A stretch of 64,000 nucleotides of DNA from Sepioteuthis lessoniana (GCA_963585895.1 OY757924.1:62762433-62826432); one strand, 5' to 3'. Positions 10,480-20,795 are shown, numbered from the stretch's first letter. Notes: generated from the sequence alone by a model not told the origin. Program-made: numbers and translations.

Positions 10480-11263
10480 TGTCATGATGGTTAATTATTT
10501 AATTATCTGGTTTGGTTGGGCTGTGAGATTTTCAGTTAGCTGAAATCTTTGAGCAGAAATTTGATCAAATTGGAAAGTTCAAGTGAGTACATCAACGATC
10601 AACAAAGGAAGGGCAAAATGTAAACAAAATGGATTCATGTCACAAGTTTGATCGGGGAAATGGAAACAGTGAATTTGGGACACGCAAGAGATGACGCAAT
10701 AATTCAGCAAGATGACATCACTCAACCAATATCCTGATTTTTGATAGATAAAAATTAGTTGGTTTTGAAAAGGTTGTCAGCAGTAGTCAGTCGGTCAGTT
10801 GGAATTTTACATTCAGAGTTCCGTTAGGCTGAGGGGATCTATATGGGTAATTGTTTCCGAAGAGTTTTGGTTTTTGGGTTGCCAACACTCTGGCCATTTC
10901 CCGCCTATTGATCACCCCGACAGTCAGAAGAAATTCCACATGGATTGTATCATTCACTATCAGTGGATCTTTCGGACACAGCGTGGGCATAGAAAAGATT
11001 GATAAAAAAACCATCTGGAAATTCATTAGCTACTGGATCAAATGATAATGATATAATTGGTGCTGGGCCAAACCATAGTTCTATGTTTAGTACGTTGCGC
11101 AAGATAAAGGTCAGACGGTACAAACCGTAGTGTTATATTTGGTACCTTTACCCGGATTCGACCCTGAAAACCCACGCCTAAGGGATGGTACTACATTTGG
11201 TGATGTACAGACATATTAAGCATATTGTTTGGTAGGGTAACCGGACCAAACTATATTACTACA
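10480..11263. mobile_element. Family F, LTR-like insert in R4
   Basis: Begins TGTCATGATGG and ends TATTACTACA, so it has TG...CA ends. It separates two parts of one R4 copy that are otherwise colinear. Its sequence recurs at 61.15-62.1 kb (shared blocks include TTGGAAAGTTCAAG, GTTGCCAACAC and GTGGGCA-AGA). No open frame worth naming. A solo LTR would explain the ends and the lack of coding, but I did not find a clean target duplication. Confidence 0.45.
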
Positions 11264-12116
11264 GTATCAAGAACACCGTTTCCAATAGGTATCACTGTCA
11301 CTTTCCTGTTCCATAGCTTTATTCAGTTCTCGACCAAGGTCCAGGAACTTATTTGTCTTTTTGACCTTCTTCAGTTTTATTCTATTGTCTACCGGGACGA
11401 CAAAATCCATAATTCCGCACGTTCTCTGTTTTTTGTTGATTATAACTAGGTCTGGTCGTCTGGCCGAGATTAGGTTATCCGTTTGTATATTAGAATTTGA
11501 GAGAATTTTGTGAGTCCCGTTCACTAGAAGGGATTCTGGGTTATGCATATACCACTTGTTTGCGTGGTCAAATAAAATTTCCAGCACAATTGCCAGTGGA
11601 TCATCTAGATGTGTCAACTGTTATTCTTTTTTTGATCTAACTTGCTGCATTCGCTTATTATGTAATTGATCGCTTCATCTCAATCTCCACATAACCTACA
11701 TTTGGAATTTTGTTGCGTCTTATCTATTCTTGCCCGGATAAGGTTGGTCCTTATGGCGTTGGTTTATGCTGCTATCGGGAGAGATTCAGTTTCCCTCTCA
11801 AGGTTTCCCTTTCTTAGCCATGTCCATTTTTTCTCGTGTGAGATTTCATTTGTTTGTCGCTTGAAGTATCCGTAGATTTGCTTTCCTTCTTTTTTTCTGG
11901 TTATTTCTGTTCTGCTGATTCTATCTGTTGTCTGTTTTTTTTTTTCTGATGGATGTAATCAGAATTCTTTTTGATTTTATTTATGTAATAATTGAGTCAT
12001 TGTGTCGGTGAATCAACGCTGTCTTTAATATTGGCAAATCCTCTTCCTCCTACTTTTCTTAACGCATACAGACTGTCTGTATCGTCTCTGGGATGTATTT
12101 GTTTTTATTATTTACT
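11264..12116 (-). mobile_element. R4/Dong-like LINE, copy 4, endonuclease and upstream part
   Basis: The minus-strand open frame 11617-11267 (116 codons) contains FDHANKWYMHNPESLL, then ISARRPDLVIINKKQRTCG and MDFVVPVDNRIKLKK, then KFLDLGRELN. The RPD...MDF pattern is the restriction-like endonuclease core (PD...D) of R2/R4 elements. Upstream are the CRLC...H knuckle (about 11690) and RLINK/HEKWTWLRKGNL-like codons (about 11830). Best preserved endonuclease in the window, yet truncated upstream at 12116 and with stops. Confidence 0.85.
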
Positions 12117-12121
12117 TTTTA

Positions 12122-12912
12122 AGTTTTTCACATCAGTTTTGGCTGATGGGCTTTCAGAGGAGTTTGAGAGACAGCAAGTCTTAAAGTCTCCAGGACTCTT
12201 CTCAGTATTCTGGCCGATCTCAACAATAGAGTAGTTTGGATGGTCTCCACTTGTCCTCTTATTTCCTCCAGTCCCTTCGGTATGATTGTCACTTTTATGT
12301 TTCACAGTTTTTTCAATTCCCTCGCAAGGTCGATGTATTATTCATTTTTTTACTTTCTTTCAATTTGTCAATTTGTCAACCACAAATGCGTCTTGTCTAT
12401 TCTTACTTTGATATGATTGGTTCTTATAGAATTGTTTTGCTCTGCTCATACGAGTGATTCAGTTTATCTCTTAAGGTTTTCCTTTCTTATCCATATCCAT
12501 GTTCTCTCGTGTGAGATGTTGTTTAATAGCCGTTTAAAACGTCCATAGAGTTGTTTTTCTTCCGACTTTTGTTTTCTGTTTATTGTCGTTCTATTGGTTC
12601 TCGTCTTGTCAGTATTGTTTCTGGTGGCAATAATCAGTCGTCCCCCATGTCTTTGTATGTAGTCTTCAAGTCATTTTATTGATGCGTCAACGCTGTCTTC
12701 AATGCTAGCAAGTCGTCTTCTCTTTTTTTTTCTTGACACATATAGTCTGTGAACCTCATCTCTGGAATGTAATGTTTTATGCAAGGTCATTATTTTTCTT
12801 GTTCTCTGGTTCATTTGTTTGTTTTTTTTTTCTCTGGTCCACTTCAAGAATGGTCTCGGATATCTTACGATGAGGAGAGCCCAGGTATTTATTGCTTTGA
12901 TAAGGTTTCTAC
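12122..12912 (-). mobile_element. R4/Dong-like LINE with internal deletion, copy 5
   Basis: Minus strand has the C-terminal end and 3' UTR (12122-12375), then jumps at a repeated AATTTGTCAA to the region before the knuckle. The whole endonuclease is missing. It continues upstream through SIEDSVDASI, HSRDEVHRLYVSRK, TRKIMTLHK and FLKWTRE. It starts exactly at (TTA)n 12913-12946 and is preceded on its 3' side by TTATTATTT. Confidence 0.8.

Positions 12913-12946
<34 letters not shown>
12913..12946. repeat. (ATT)n between R4 copies
   Basis: Trinucleotide run between the truncated 5' end of one R4 copy and the 3' end of the next. Confidence 0.95.
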
Positions 12947-13075
12947 TTTACGCGTTTTCACACTAGTTACAACTGATCACATCTGCTGTAAACTGAGTGA
13001 CAGCAAGTCCATTCAACTCTCTAGTATACAATTCAAGAAAAAAATGCTGAAATTTGGACCGTTTCAATATTAACT
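12947..13075 (-). mobile_element. R4/Dong-like LINE 3' end, copy 6
   Basis: Minus-strand 3' UTR: GGACTTGCTGTCACTCAGTT, then TTACAGCAGATGTGATCAG. Only the last ~130 bp can be aligned. Confidence 0.6.
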
Positions 13076-13272
13076 CGGGTCTTCTGACCGCATATTTACT
13101 GTTAGTGATTCGAATATGATTGCTAAAACTGTCATTTTTACATTACATTGGCTTTTTAGTTTGTTTTTTCATTGGCAAGGACTAGGTATTTAAGTAGATT
13201 TTTGCCAAGGCCTAGGTCTGGGCATGTTGGCAGACTATTGATTACTCTTTATTTTTAAATCTTTCAACGTAC

Positions 13273-13276
<4 letters not shown>

Positions 13277-13313
<37 letters not shown>

Positions 13314-13370
13314 TGATACAAATACACACACACACACACACACAGACATATATATATATATATATATATA
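13277..13370. repeat. (TA)n-(CA)n-(TA)n
   Basis: Compound dinucleotide microsatellite. Confidence 0.95.
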
Positions 13371-13379
13371 GTCTATCGT

Positions 13380-13784
13380 TAGCGTTTTAACGGGCAATAT
13401 CGTTGAATTAGATTTTCTTCAGCAAGTTCAGTCTTTTTAAATTAAAGATTTTCTATTTTGCTTTCAATCAAACTTTAAGAGAATAGTTATTCAGAAGTCA
13501 CTTCCATTAATATGTATGTCTAGACACTATATCTAGGCCCTGAAGATATACGTTTGTTTTTTTGTTTTTGTTTTTTTTTTGTTTTAGTTTTTTTTTTTTT
13601 TTCGGTTGTTGTTTTTTGCAGACTTTCTTCATATTCATTGCCATTCTTGAAAGCATTCTTTACAACCTGTCGTTTCCACGTTAAGCTTAAAGATTTCTTG
13701 AACGTAACTTGATATTACTTCTTGGTCAGTTTTTCGTATTAGTTTAGAATAAGGTGTTTCTTTTTTTTTTTTTTTTTACTTATT
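13380..13784. other. T-rich unique sequence
   Basis: Contains several T homopolymers (13555-13615, 13760-13780). No coding or repeat family recognised. Confidence 0.4.
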
Positions 13785-13842
13785 TAGTCACAGCAAGTCT
13801 CCTTTGGTTTCCAGAACTCTTCTAAGTATTCTTGATGAAAAT
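13785..13842 (-). mobile_element. R4/Dong-like LINE 3' fragment
   Basis: Minus strand carries AAGAATACTTAGAAGAGTTC (RILRRV-type codons), then AGGAGACTTGCTGTGACTAA. Very short, but two family marks are in the right order. Confidence 0.55.
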
Positions 13843-14355
13843 CAGCGGCTGCCGGTTTTAGGAAATAATGGTAACTATGAGTAGGCACAAGGATACGGTA
13901 AATTGCACCAAAATTTGGGCTTGGAACCAAAAACGTAAAGCATTATTTATTGTTGGTATAAGGAAATAAAAAATAAGATATTTTGAAACTTAAAGATCAA
14001 GATATGTGCAGCTATTTTACTTAAAACACACTGTGTTATAGTGAAGTTATGAGCTACAAAAATTTGCTCTGCTTGATCGTTAAAATCATTGGTATAATAA
14101 AAAAAAACATAAATAAGAATAAATAAACAAATGTAAAGCAGAGCATAAAATAATCACCCCTCTACACCCCCAAAATGGGCAGAGAAATAAAACCAAATAA
14201 AAAAAAAGACATATTACATCTCTAAAAAAGCAAAACAAAACAGAAAATAAAACATAAGTTGAATGATATTCATTGACTTATTCTTTACATACGCGTTTTA
14301 TATCATTATAATCATAACATACATACTCACGTGCATACATACATATTTTCAAGTG

Positions 14356-14360
<5 letters not shown>
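13843..14360. other. A-rich unique sequence
   Basis: Nothing recognised apart from A-rich stretches. Confidence 0.4.
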
Positions 14361-14363
<3 letters not shown>

Positions 14364-14420
<57 letters not shown>

Positions 14421-14432
14421 AGAGAGAGAGAG
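14364..14432. repeat. (TA)n then (AG)n
   Basis: About 26 TA units followed by about eight AG units. Confidence 0.95.
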
Positions 14433-14433
14433 T

Positions 14434-14757
14434 GATTGTCTACAAAGGTTTCACTGACCAGAGTCAGAATTATACTGATGATCCGGTATGTGAAACCTAG
14501 ATAAACACGATCTGGGTGTTTAGGTATACTAATTTCGTTCTATTTAGTGTATTAAACGTTTTACGTATCAGCTTCAGTAATTCTCTGGTGATTTTATTTT
14601 TATTTTTGCTAAAAATTGTGGCGCTGCTTGATTATTTTAGACCAGTGCGAGTGTTTTTAGTATTTTTTTATTGATTGTTTTCCTATATAAAAGTTGGTGC
14701 ACGATTTTTTTTACAAATTCTATCATCAGGGATTTTTTACTCCACCAGAGTTGTCAA
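14434..14757. other. Unique sequence with a short hairpin
   Basis: GGTTTCAC at 14447-14454 is the reverse complement of GTGAAACC at 14491-14498 and encloses a CTGATGA. No gene seen. Confidence 0.4.
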
Positions 14758-15010
14758 GCTATATATATATATATATATATATATATACTCTATGTGTGTG
14801 TATGTGTGTATGAGTGTGCATGCATGAATCCGTGCGTCCGTGTTTGCAAGTGGCTGAATGAATGCATGTATGCCTCTGTTTCCATTTGTGTATATGGGTA
14901 CTTGTAAGCGTTTGCATGTTTGTGCATTCATTGCTGTATGTGTGCGTACGCATGCTTGCGCCTGTCCGCACGTGCATGTGGAGTGTGTGTGTGTGTATGT
15001 GTGCACGAAG
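14758..15010. repeat. (TA)n followed by decayed TG-rich stretch
   Basis: A clean TA run to 14786, then 220 bases of TGTGTG/TGCATG-like sequence with many substitutions, probably an old (TG)n. The open frames across it are artefacts. Confidence 0.75.
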
Positions 15011-15915
15011 AGATATATGAAAACAGCCATGATTCTTTATTGTTCATCGTAAAGAATCCCTGGCTGGAACATTTGTAGACTTTCTCTCAAAAAGTTGGCA
15101 CATATTCAAACAATTGTTTTTATCTTTTATAATGAAAGGAATCAGATTTTTACAGAAACGTGTTTCATTACTTCTCCCTGTTAGCATTCGGGATCTTGCC
15201 CGCAAAGACAAACCAGCCTTCGTATATATCTGATTAGTGTTCAGTCCACAATCTTCATTGATTGCAGTGCGAAATTTTGTCTTTTTTTGTTTTTTGTTAA
15301 GTTTTTCACTATAGGCTCGTTGCAATTAGCAAGATCATGGAAGATCTTTCCGCATTATTTCAACACCTTTTTAGCATCACATAGGCAAACTCTTTCCTAA
15401 CAGTTTCTCAAAGCATTTCAACTTATTCTGTGGTAGTGAAAGAAATATTTTGCCATACAGTGGGTTCTTTTTTGGAGTCATCACGAAAGTCACAAAATAT
15501 CCTTGCGAACAAACACTCACACAACAAAGGAACAGAATAAAATAAGATAAAATAATGTTGGAAACATAACAGTCAGTACAGAAGTGCCCAAATGGTAGAT
15601 TGTTAGAGAATAGTGGCGACTTTTGAGATGCAGTGGTATAATATTCTATACGTTTCATTTCACGTAGAGCATTTGATTTTTGGGTAACAGCTTTTATATA
15701 AAACTGAAAACACAGCTAATGCACTACAGGAAGTTAGAAAATATTCTTTAAAATACTTAAACATAAAGGAAATGAACCATATAGAAAAATAAATGGAGAA
15801 TCACAAAAGCTAAAAAAAATGAAAACGGATGAAAGTCTTATTTTGTTAGACAGGATTAGATTCTGGAAGAGGGTTAAAACATATCTGAAAATCTCGACAT
15901 AGGAATAGCTCTGGA
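15011..15915. other. Unique sequence, two unassigned open frames
   Basis: Minus-strand frames at 15325-15044 and 15658-15377 are 93 codons each. Neither shows a motif I recognise, and base composition does not set them apart. I do not call them genes. Confidence 0.4.
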
Positions 15916-15918
15916 TAT

Positions 15919-15939
15919 CACACACACACACACACACAC

Positions 15940-16027
<88 letters not shown>

Positions 16028-16052
16028 ACAGAAGATAGATAGATAGATAGAT
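15919..16052. repeat. (CA)n-(TA)n-(GA)n-(GATA)n compound microsatellite
   Basis: Four simple motifs follow each other: CA to 15940, TA to 15984, GA to 16022, then four GATA units from 16036. Confidence 0.95.
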
Positions 16053-16226
16053 AAAGGAAGAGACGAGGCACCTCACCAAGATGTCTTGAAAGAAATTAAT
16101 ATAGTAATTAATCACGTTCATTCGTTTTTATGCATTATATTGATTCTAGTTCACAAAGACTTTTACATATTTAATGATATATATTAGCAATTTTACTTGG
16201 CTCACGTATATAAAATGGAATTCACT

Positions 16227-16240
16227 CACACACACTCACG

Positions 16241-16274
<34 letters not shown>

Positions 16275-16275
16275 A
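16227..16275. repeat. (CA)n-(TA)n
   Basis: Compound dinucleotide run just upstream of the inverted-end unit at 16335. Confidence 0.9.
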
Positions 16276-16334
16276 ATATATATACTTGTAATTGTCTTTA
16301 ATCGGAATCATTTTGAGGTGAGACTTCTTAATCT

Positions 16335-16674
16335 GAGAATTAATTTTTATTTATTGCGGACTGACACAGCGGATAGACGCATTGAGTCTCTACGGTTCCA
16401 GGTGAGCATTGCCAGAAGATAGCGGTTTCAAATCCTACCCAAGCCTGCCAGAGGTTTACTTGGTCAAAAACGTGGTGCGATAGACTACAACTACGGAAGG
16501 CAGTAATTACTGGGGATATGGTTACAAGACTCATCATTCCTATCCGAGGTTGCGGTAAATCACCTGAAGAAGGCCAGAGGTGAAATTTGGCCGAAACGTA
16601 GTGAAAGAAGAAACAAAACAAAAAAAATACCAAGATGAGGAGAAAAAGTCCGCAATAAATAAAAATTAATTCTC
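16335..16674. mobile_element. 340-bp unit with perfect 28-bp inverted ends
   Basis: The first 28 bases (16335-16362, GAGAATTAATTTTTATTTAT...) are the exact reverse complement of 16647-16674. Inside are a B-box-like GGTTTCAAATCC at 16424-16435 and a sequence like a hammerhead ribozyme core at 16560-16604. No coding capacity. It could be a MITE, a SINE-like unit or a Penelope-derived terminal structure. The inverted ends and core are seen directly; the class is inference. Confidence 0.6.
16560..16604 (+). ncRNA. Hammerhead-ribozyme-like core, degenerate
   Basis: TCAC, CTGAAGA, hairpin GGCCA...TGGCC, GAAA, C, GTA, GTGA. The consensus type I hammerhead has CTGATGA, stem II, GAAA, stem III and a GTC/GTA cleavage triplet. 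Here CTGAAGA has one change, stem II and GAAA are intact, TCAC/GTGA could form stem I, and stem III is essentially absent. Probably a fossil, not an active ribozyme. Confidence 0.45.
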
Positions 16675-16693
16675 ATATATATACTTATATGTA

Positions 16694-16695
<2 letters not shown>

Positions 16696-16735
<40 letters not shown>
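16696..16735. repeat. (TG)n microsatellite
   Basis: TG dinucleotide run. Confidence 0.95.
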
Positions 16736-16738
<3 letters not shown>

Positions 16739-16931
16739 ATCCAAACGCTCTTTCACAATCCCAATGCGATACAATATTAGTTTTCAACAGGTTTGAATTT
16801 AGAGTTGTACTTCTGCTGTACTGGTTCCTATATCAATTATTTACCAAGAGCTGAAGGAACGATATGTGAATTCATGCTTTTCGTATAAATAATAACAAAA
16901 TGAAAAAAGCAAACAGCATAGTTAGATATTT

Positions 16932-16977
16932 TATATATATATATATATATCTATATGAAACATACACATACACATTA

Positions 16978-17030
<53 letters not shown>
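16932..17030. repeat. (TA)n microsatellites
   Basis: Two TA runs, the second ending exactly where the SINE at 17031 starts. Confidence 0.95.
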
Positions 17031-17033
<3 letters not shown>

Positions 17034-17313
17034 GCGCTTTTTGTAATGGTTACCATCGTGGAAAATAGAGTTGGTGACCTTGGTTGAAAACCTGGATGAG
17101 GCTGTTTGTATTTCATACAGAACTAGAGCCCTTGGCTAAGTTATGAATCCAACTATCCTCCTACCAGCTATGAGTAAATAGTTGGACTGACTGGAATATT
17201 TACCTTTTATATGGCAAACGATCTCGTAAATGAAAAATATCATTTCAAACCTGATAAACTACGCTTAAAAATGGACTTATGTCGCATTGTGCTCTTGCAG
17301 AGGGGTTGGTAAA

Positions 17314-17316
<3 letters not shown>
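17031..17316 (+). mobile_element. SINE-A (subtype 1) between two (TA)n runs
   Basis: Head GGGGCGCTTTTTGTAATGGTTACCATCG (A-box region, decayed), then a body with AGAGCCCTTGGC, CTATGAGTAAATAGTTGGAC, TTTCAAACCTGATAAACTAC and end GAGGGGTTGGTAAAT. Colinear with copies at 21.5, 22.5 and 54.7 kb. TA repeats on both sides suggest insertion into a TA microsatellite. Confidence 0.8.

Positions 17317-17364
<48 letters not shown>
17317..17364. repeat. (TA)n microsatellite
   Basis: TA run directly at the 3' end of the SINE. Confidence 0.95.
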
Positions 17365-17366
<2 letters not shown>

Positions 17367-17905
17367 AAATTAATTTGTCCACCAGTGAATTTGCATTTAG
17401 GTTATCTATTCTTCTTCAACACGTGTTTCTGACGTTTAAAGTCGCCTTTAAGAAGTTAATGTCGTGTTTGAGTGCCTCTTTGGTTTATATAGTGTCGACT
17501 GTTTTGATAGGATTGTGGATCATTTTTATTCCAATGTTAGTTTCTGTGAATGTCCAATTCGAGTTCCATGAAAAACTTAGATCTCTACAGACGTTGTTTC
17601 TCTCTTTTTATTTTTACAGGAGCGTATTATGAGTGTGTCTGTGTGTTTATTGGTGTTTGCATCCATGTATGTTTATATATTTACATTTTTTCCTCGATTA
17701 TCTTCTCCCCTTAATAGTAGTACATATGGTATCATGTTCATCTGTTTACTAATCTTCCTCCTTTAATGATTCCATTCGCTTATTTGTCTGAATGTGTGTG
17801 TGTGTTTGTTTGTGGTTATGTTCTGTTTAATGTATGTTTGAATTTGCCGATGAAGTTTTTTTTAGTCTTCCGTTTGATGTAGATTTTACTTCTTTTTTAT
17901 TTCAA
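17365..17905. other. Unique sequence, one unassigned open frame
   Basis: The plus frame ending at 17632 starts inside the TA repeat. Its last ~85 residues (from INLSTSEFAFRLSILLQH) are not obviously simple sequence, but I recognise no family. Confidence 0.4.
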
Positions 17906-17908
17906 GTC

Positions 17909-17916
17909 TTCTTCTT

Positions 17917-18003
<87 letters not shown>
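17909..18003. repeat. (CTT)n then (ATT)n
   Basis: Compound trinucleotide repeat next to the 3' end of an antisense R4 copy. Confidence 0.95.
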
Positions 18004-18017
18004 TCTTCTCTTCATTC

Positions 18018-18270
18018 ACGTTTTTCACACCAGTTTTAGCAGGTAGTATTCCACTAGATTGAAAGATAGCAAGTTTCATTAGGACCTAAGGACTGGGCAT
18101 TCTTGCAAAACCTAATAGATATTCTGGATTCTCCCTCTGATTTTCGAAGACTCCAAGCTTTTATCAAGCATCTGCGCCAATAAAAATTAGTAAAGATCAC
18201 CCTCATATACCATAGGTTTTTTACTTCTCAAGCTGTGTCAAAGTATTTGGCTATCTTTCCACTTTCTTAC
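18018..18270 (-). mobile_element. R4/Dong-like LINE 3' end, antisense
   Basis: Minus strand: CTTGCTATCTTTCAATCTAG 3' UTR mark, upstream SRIS(I)-type codons, ALDKSLESSKIRG, and the LARELK equivalent near 18220. Its 3' end faces (ATT)n, as in the other copies. Confidence 0.7.
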
Positions 18271-18276
18271 ATCACG

Positions 18277-18282
<6 letters not shown>

Positions 18283-18345
<63 letters not shown>
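18283..18345. repeat. (CA)n-(TA)n
   Basis: Compound dinucleotide microsatellite. Confidence 0.95.
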
Positions 18346-18349
18346 TAAC

Positions 18350-18910
18350 GAAAAAGGCACGATAAATGGGAATATTTTGATGTTTTTCAACTACTTTTGA
18401 ACTTAAGTCATTCGTCGGAAGAAGTTTGGGGATAAATATGCTTTTTTTACACAGTTTAAAGAATACTTTTCAAAAATCAAAATATGGATAAAGATTTTTT
18501 TAAAGAGTTGATATGCTCTATGAAAAGCAATATAAAACATACTGTTGTTGTAGCATATCCTTTAGTCTGAAAAATATTGTGAGAACTATTTATATTTTGT
18601 TGATTTTATAAACATCGAATTTTTTCTTGTTCGAACACCATCTTTAATATTCTTTAATTAGATTTGGAGTGAGTGTGTTTGACATTAACCGTGACTTGAC
18701 CGAGTTGTTTGTTTTCTTTTATGTTAATTTATTCACAGTGTTATTTTCAAGGGGCAGATTTTTAAATCAATAACAACTTGTCGGGTTGATTTGTTTGCAT
18801 TGGTGTTTATGGTTGTCAAAATTATTATTTTTTACATGTCGGGTGATTGAGTTTCATATTTAATAAAAATTGCTCCCATGTTTTCTGACTTTTATTGGAC
18901 AAACAGTTTG
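18350..18910. other. AT-rich unique sequence
   Basis: Nothing recognised. Confidence 0.4.
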
Positions 18911-18911
18911 G

Positions 18912-18965
18912 CTATGTTTCCTTGTTTTATGGCAAATAAATATTTGTGGGTTATTTAATGCCAAC
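18912..18965 (-). repeat. Tail of family D or SINE-A2, antisense
   Basis: Contains TTTTATGGCAAATAAA...GGTTATTTAATGCCAA, the reverse complement of the shared hairpin tail. Confidence 0.6.
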
Positions 18966-19169
18966 ATTTCTCTATTTTCATCTATAAAGACAGAAGAGTT
19001 ACTATTTAATTCACAAGTGAAGTGCGGAATAAAGGGTTAATATATTTCTTAGAGGTATCAGTCCAAAAATAAGCATGATACTGTGACTGGAGTTTGAATT
19101 TTTTTACTTAGATATCACAGTCCAGTCAAACATTACTTTATTACTTACTTATTATAGCTTTTATAGAAA

Positions 19170-19392
19170 CCGGACATTGGCATAATGGTTAGGGTGTTCG
19201 CCAATGGCCCGGGGGACCAGGGTTCAATTCCAGGTCGAGTCGTACCAAAGACTGAAAAAAAGGTACTTGATGCTACCTTGCGTAACACTCAGTATTATAA
19301 GGTAAGTATCAAGATAAAGTGGAGCAATCCAGGGAAAGGTGTAGCGCCCTCCCCTACTCCTTGGTGTAGTAGCTATCGAAAAGACTCTTGAA
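19170..19392 (+). mobile_element. SINE-B, 3' truncated
   Basis: Head CATAATGGTTAGGGTGTTCG (A box) and CAGGGTTCAATTCC (B box), then TACCAAAGACTGAAAAAAAGG and TAAAGTGGAGCAATCCAGGG. It reaches the TAGCTATCGAAAAG point but lacks the usual end GTCGCCAACTTTACTT. Confidence 0.85.
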
Positions 19393-19529
19393 AATTCAGT
19401 ATGTTATTGCTATACATCTTATGAGATGACTAACCAATTTTTATGATTTCAGGATCCAATGAACAGCTACAGCAGCAATTGGAATACACCCTACTAAATC
19501 CTGATTGTCACAGCTAGTAGATTTCAAAA

Positions 19530-20223
19530 ATGCAATCTGGACGTAAGGACACTTTAGAAGAACGATATGTAATAAAATTATGTTTTAAACCTGGAAGAAA
19601 TGCCACGGAAACGTATGGAATGCTTCAGACTGCTTTTGGACCATTTTCTATGAATCGAGCATCAGTTTTTGAGTGGCATAAGAGATAAGAAGAAGGCAGG
19701 GATCTGCGAGGGATGATGAGAGGTGTGGGAGGAGGAAGGAAGTCAATACACCACAGTTGATAGGCCAAAGGTTTAGGGTTAGGGTTACTATGTTGTAATT
19801 TTAAGGGAGTTCAGGAGAGATTCCTTGAGAAGAGGCCAGCACTCTTCAAATCGGGTCAGTGGCATTTCCATCAGCACAACGCACCAGTCAACAACTCCAT
19901 TCTTGTCACAGACTATTTGACCAAGATGGGCATCAAGACAGTTCCTCATCCTCCCTATATTCCAGACCTTCCTCGCTGTTATTCCCTTAGCTCACAGGCT
20001 GTCGTTATGAGACAATTGAGGAGATGAAAGAGGCTGTGATGAAGGTCATTGACACGCTCACACAAGAGGACTTCCATGGGGCCTTGCAGAAGTTGTTGGA
20101 ACGGTACAACCAGTGCATTGCAGCCGGAGGAGATTATTTCGAAGGGGACTAGAATTTCATATGTGTAATATCAATAAAGGTGCCCCCTATTAAAAAAGTA
20201 TGGAAACTTATTTAATGATCCTC

Positions 20224-20225
<2 letters not shown>
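19530..20225 (+). pseudogene. Mariner transposase, internally deleted fossil
   Basis: The N-terminus from 19530 reads MQSGRKDTLEERYVIKLCFK, then NATETYGMLQTAFGP and SVFEWHKR, the mariner helix-turn-helix region. After KEVNTPQLIGQ-type codons (about 19750) there is a large deletion. The catalytic part then appears as WHFHQHNAPVNNS, VTDYLTKMGIKTVPHPPYIP, and in another frame YETIEEMKEAVMKVIDTLTQ, EDFHGALQKLLERYNQCIA, GGDYFEGD. The element ends near GATCCTCGTATA at a TA. Frameshifts and the deletion make it dead; a matching 5' inverted end was not found. Confidence 0.85.

Positions 20226-20275
<50 letters not shown>
20225..20275. repeat. (TA)n microsatellite
   Basis: TA run starting at the 3' end of the mariner copy, consistent with TA target choice. 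Confidence 0.9.
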
Positions 20276-20579
20276 TGGGTAGAGTCATAAATTATTCTTT
20301 TTTTCGACTCATGATATAAGTACGCGTTTCAAACTTCCCATGTTTTAAACTCAACCGGAAATTACCTTATTAAGGAGTGTCTTGAACGGTCATTCTTATA
20401 TTAGTTGTGAAAAAGAGGGAATCATAATTTGATGTATGATTGTACGCTTTTAAATTGATTAACTTAAAGTATATATTCATCACGTAATGTTGTTGACGTT
20501 TACGAGTAACAAATACGCTACAAAAACTAAGAATGTTTGTACTGTTTATAACCAAAGCGTCCTATCTGACTTCTAACTA

Positions 20580-20795
20580 AGAAAGTGATTCAGAAAATTT
20601 TGTCCTGGCAATACGTCATTGAGATGAACCCTTACAAGGACACTTATCAGACCAGGATCAAGTTTAAGAAAATTAGTGAAATACAATCTGCGTAAAATAC
20701 CTAAGGGTGAGAAAATGCGCTCAACACATCCACTAGCTCTCCCGACTTGAAACAGATTGGAAAAGGTAGCATGATTAGTGTTTAGCTTCCTCATA
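20580..20795 (-). pseudogene. Possible hAT-family dimerisation-domain fragment
   Basis: The minus-strand frame reads ATFSNLFQVGRASGCVERIF, SPLGILRR, DPGLISVLVRVHLNDVLPG. The pattern of a small-residue stretch, ERxFS, then a hydrophobic LxxLxRVHLN segment resembles the C-terminal dimerisation region of hAT or ZBED-like proteins. No zinc finger or catalytic part is nearby. Tentative. Confidence 0.35.

Noticed and set aside
14475..14496. CTGATGA...GAAAC as a hammerhead core
   Set aside because: The GTGAAACC block pairs with GGTTTCAC upstream in a competing hairpin, and stem II would have almost no pairs.
14737..15030. Histidine- and threonine-rich minus frames
   Set aside because: They arise from a decayed (TG)n stretch; both strands are open, as expected for low-complexity DNA.
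17834..18046. Plus frame with poly-F and poly-L
   Set aside because: Translation of (CTT)n and (ATT)n repeats running into an antisense R4 end.
19772..19786. Interstitial telomere repeat
   Set aside because: Only two and a half units, inside a mariner fossil; too short to call a telomere relic.
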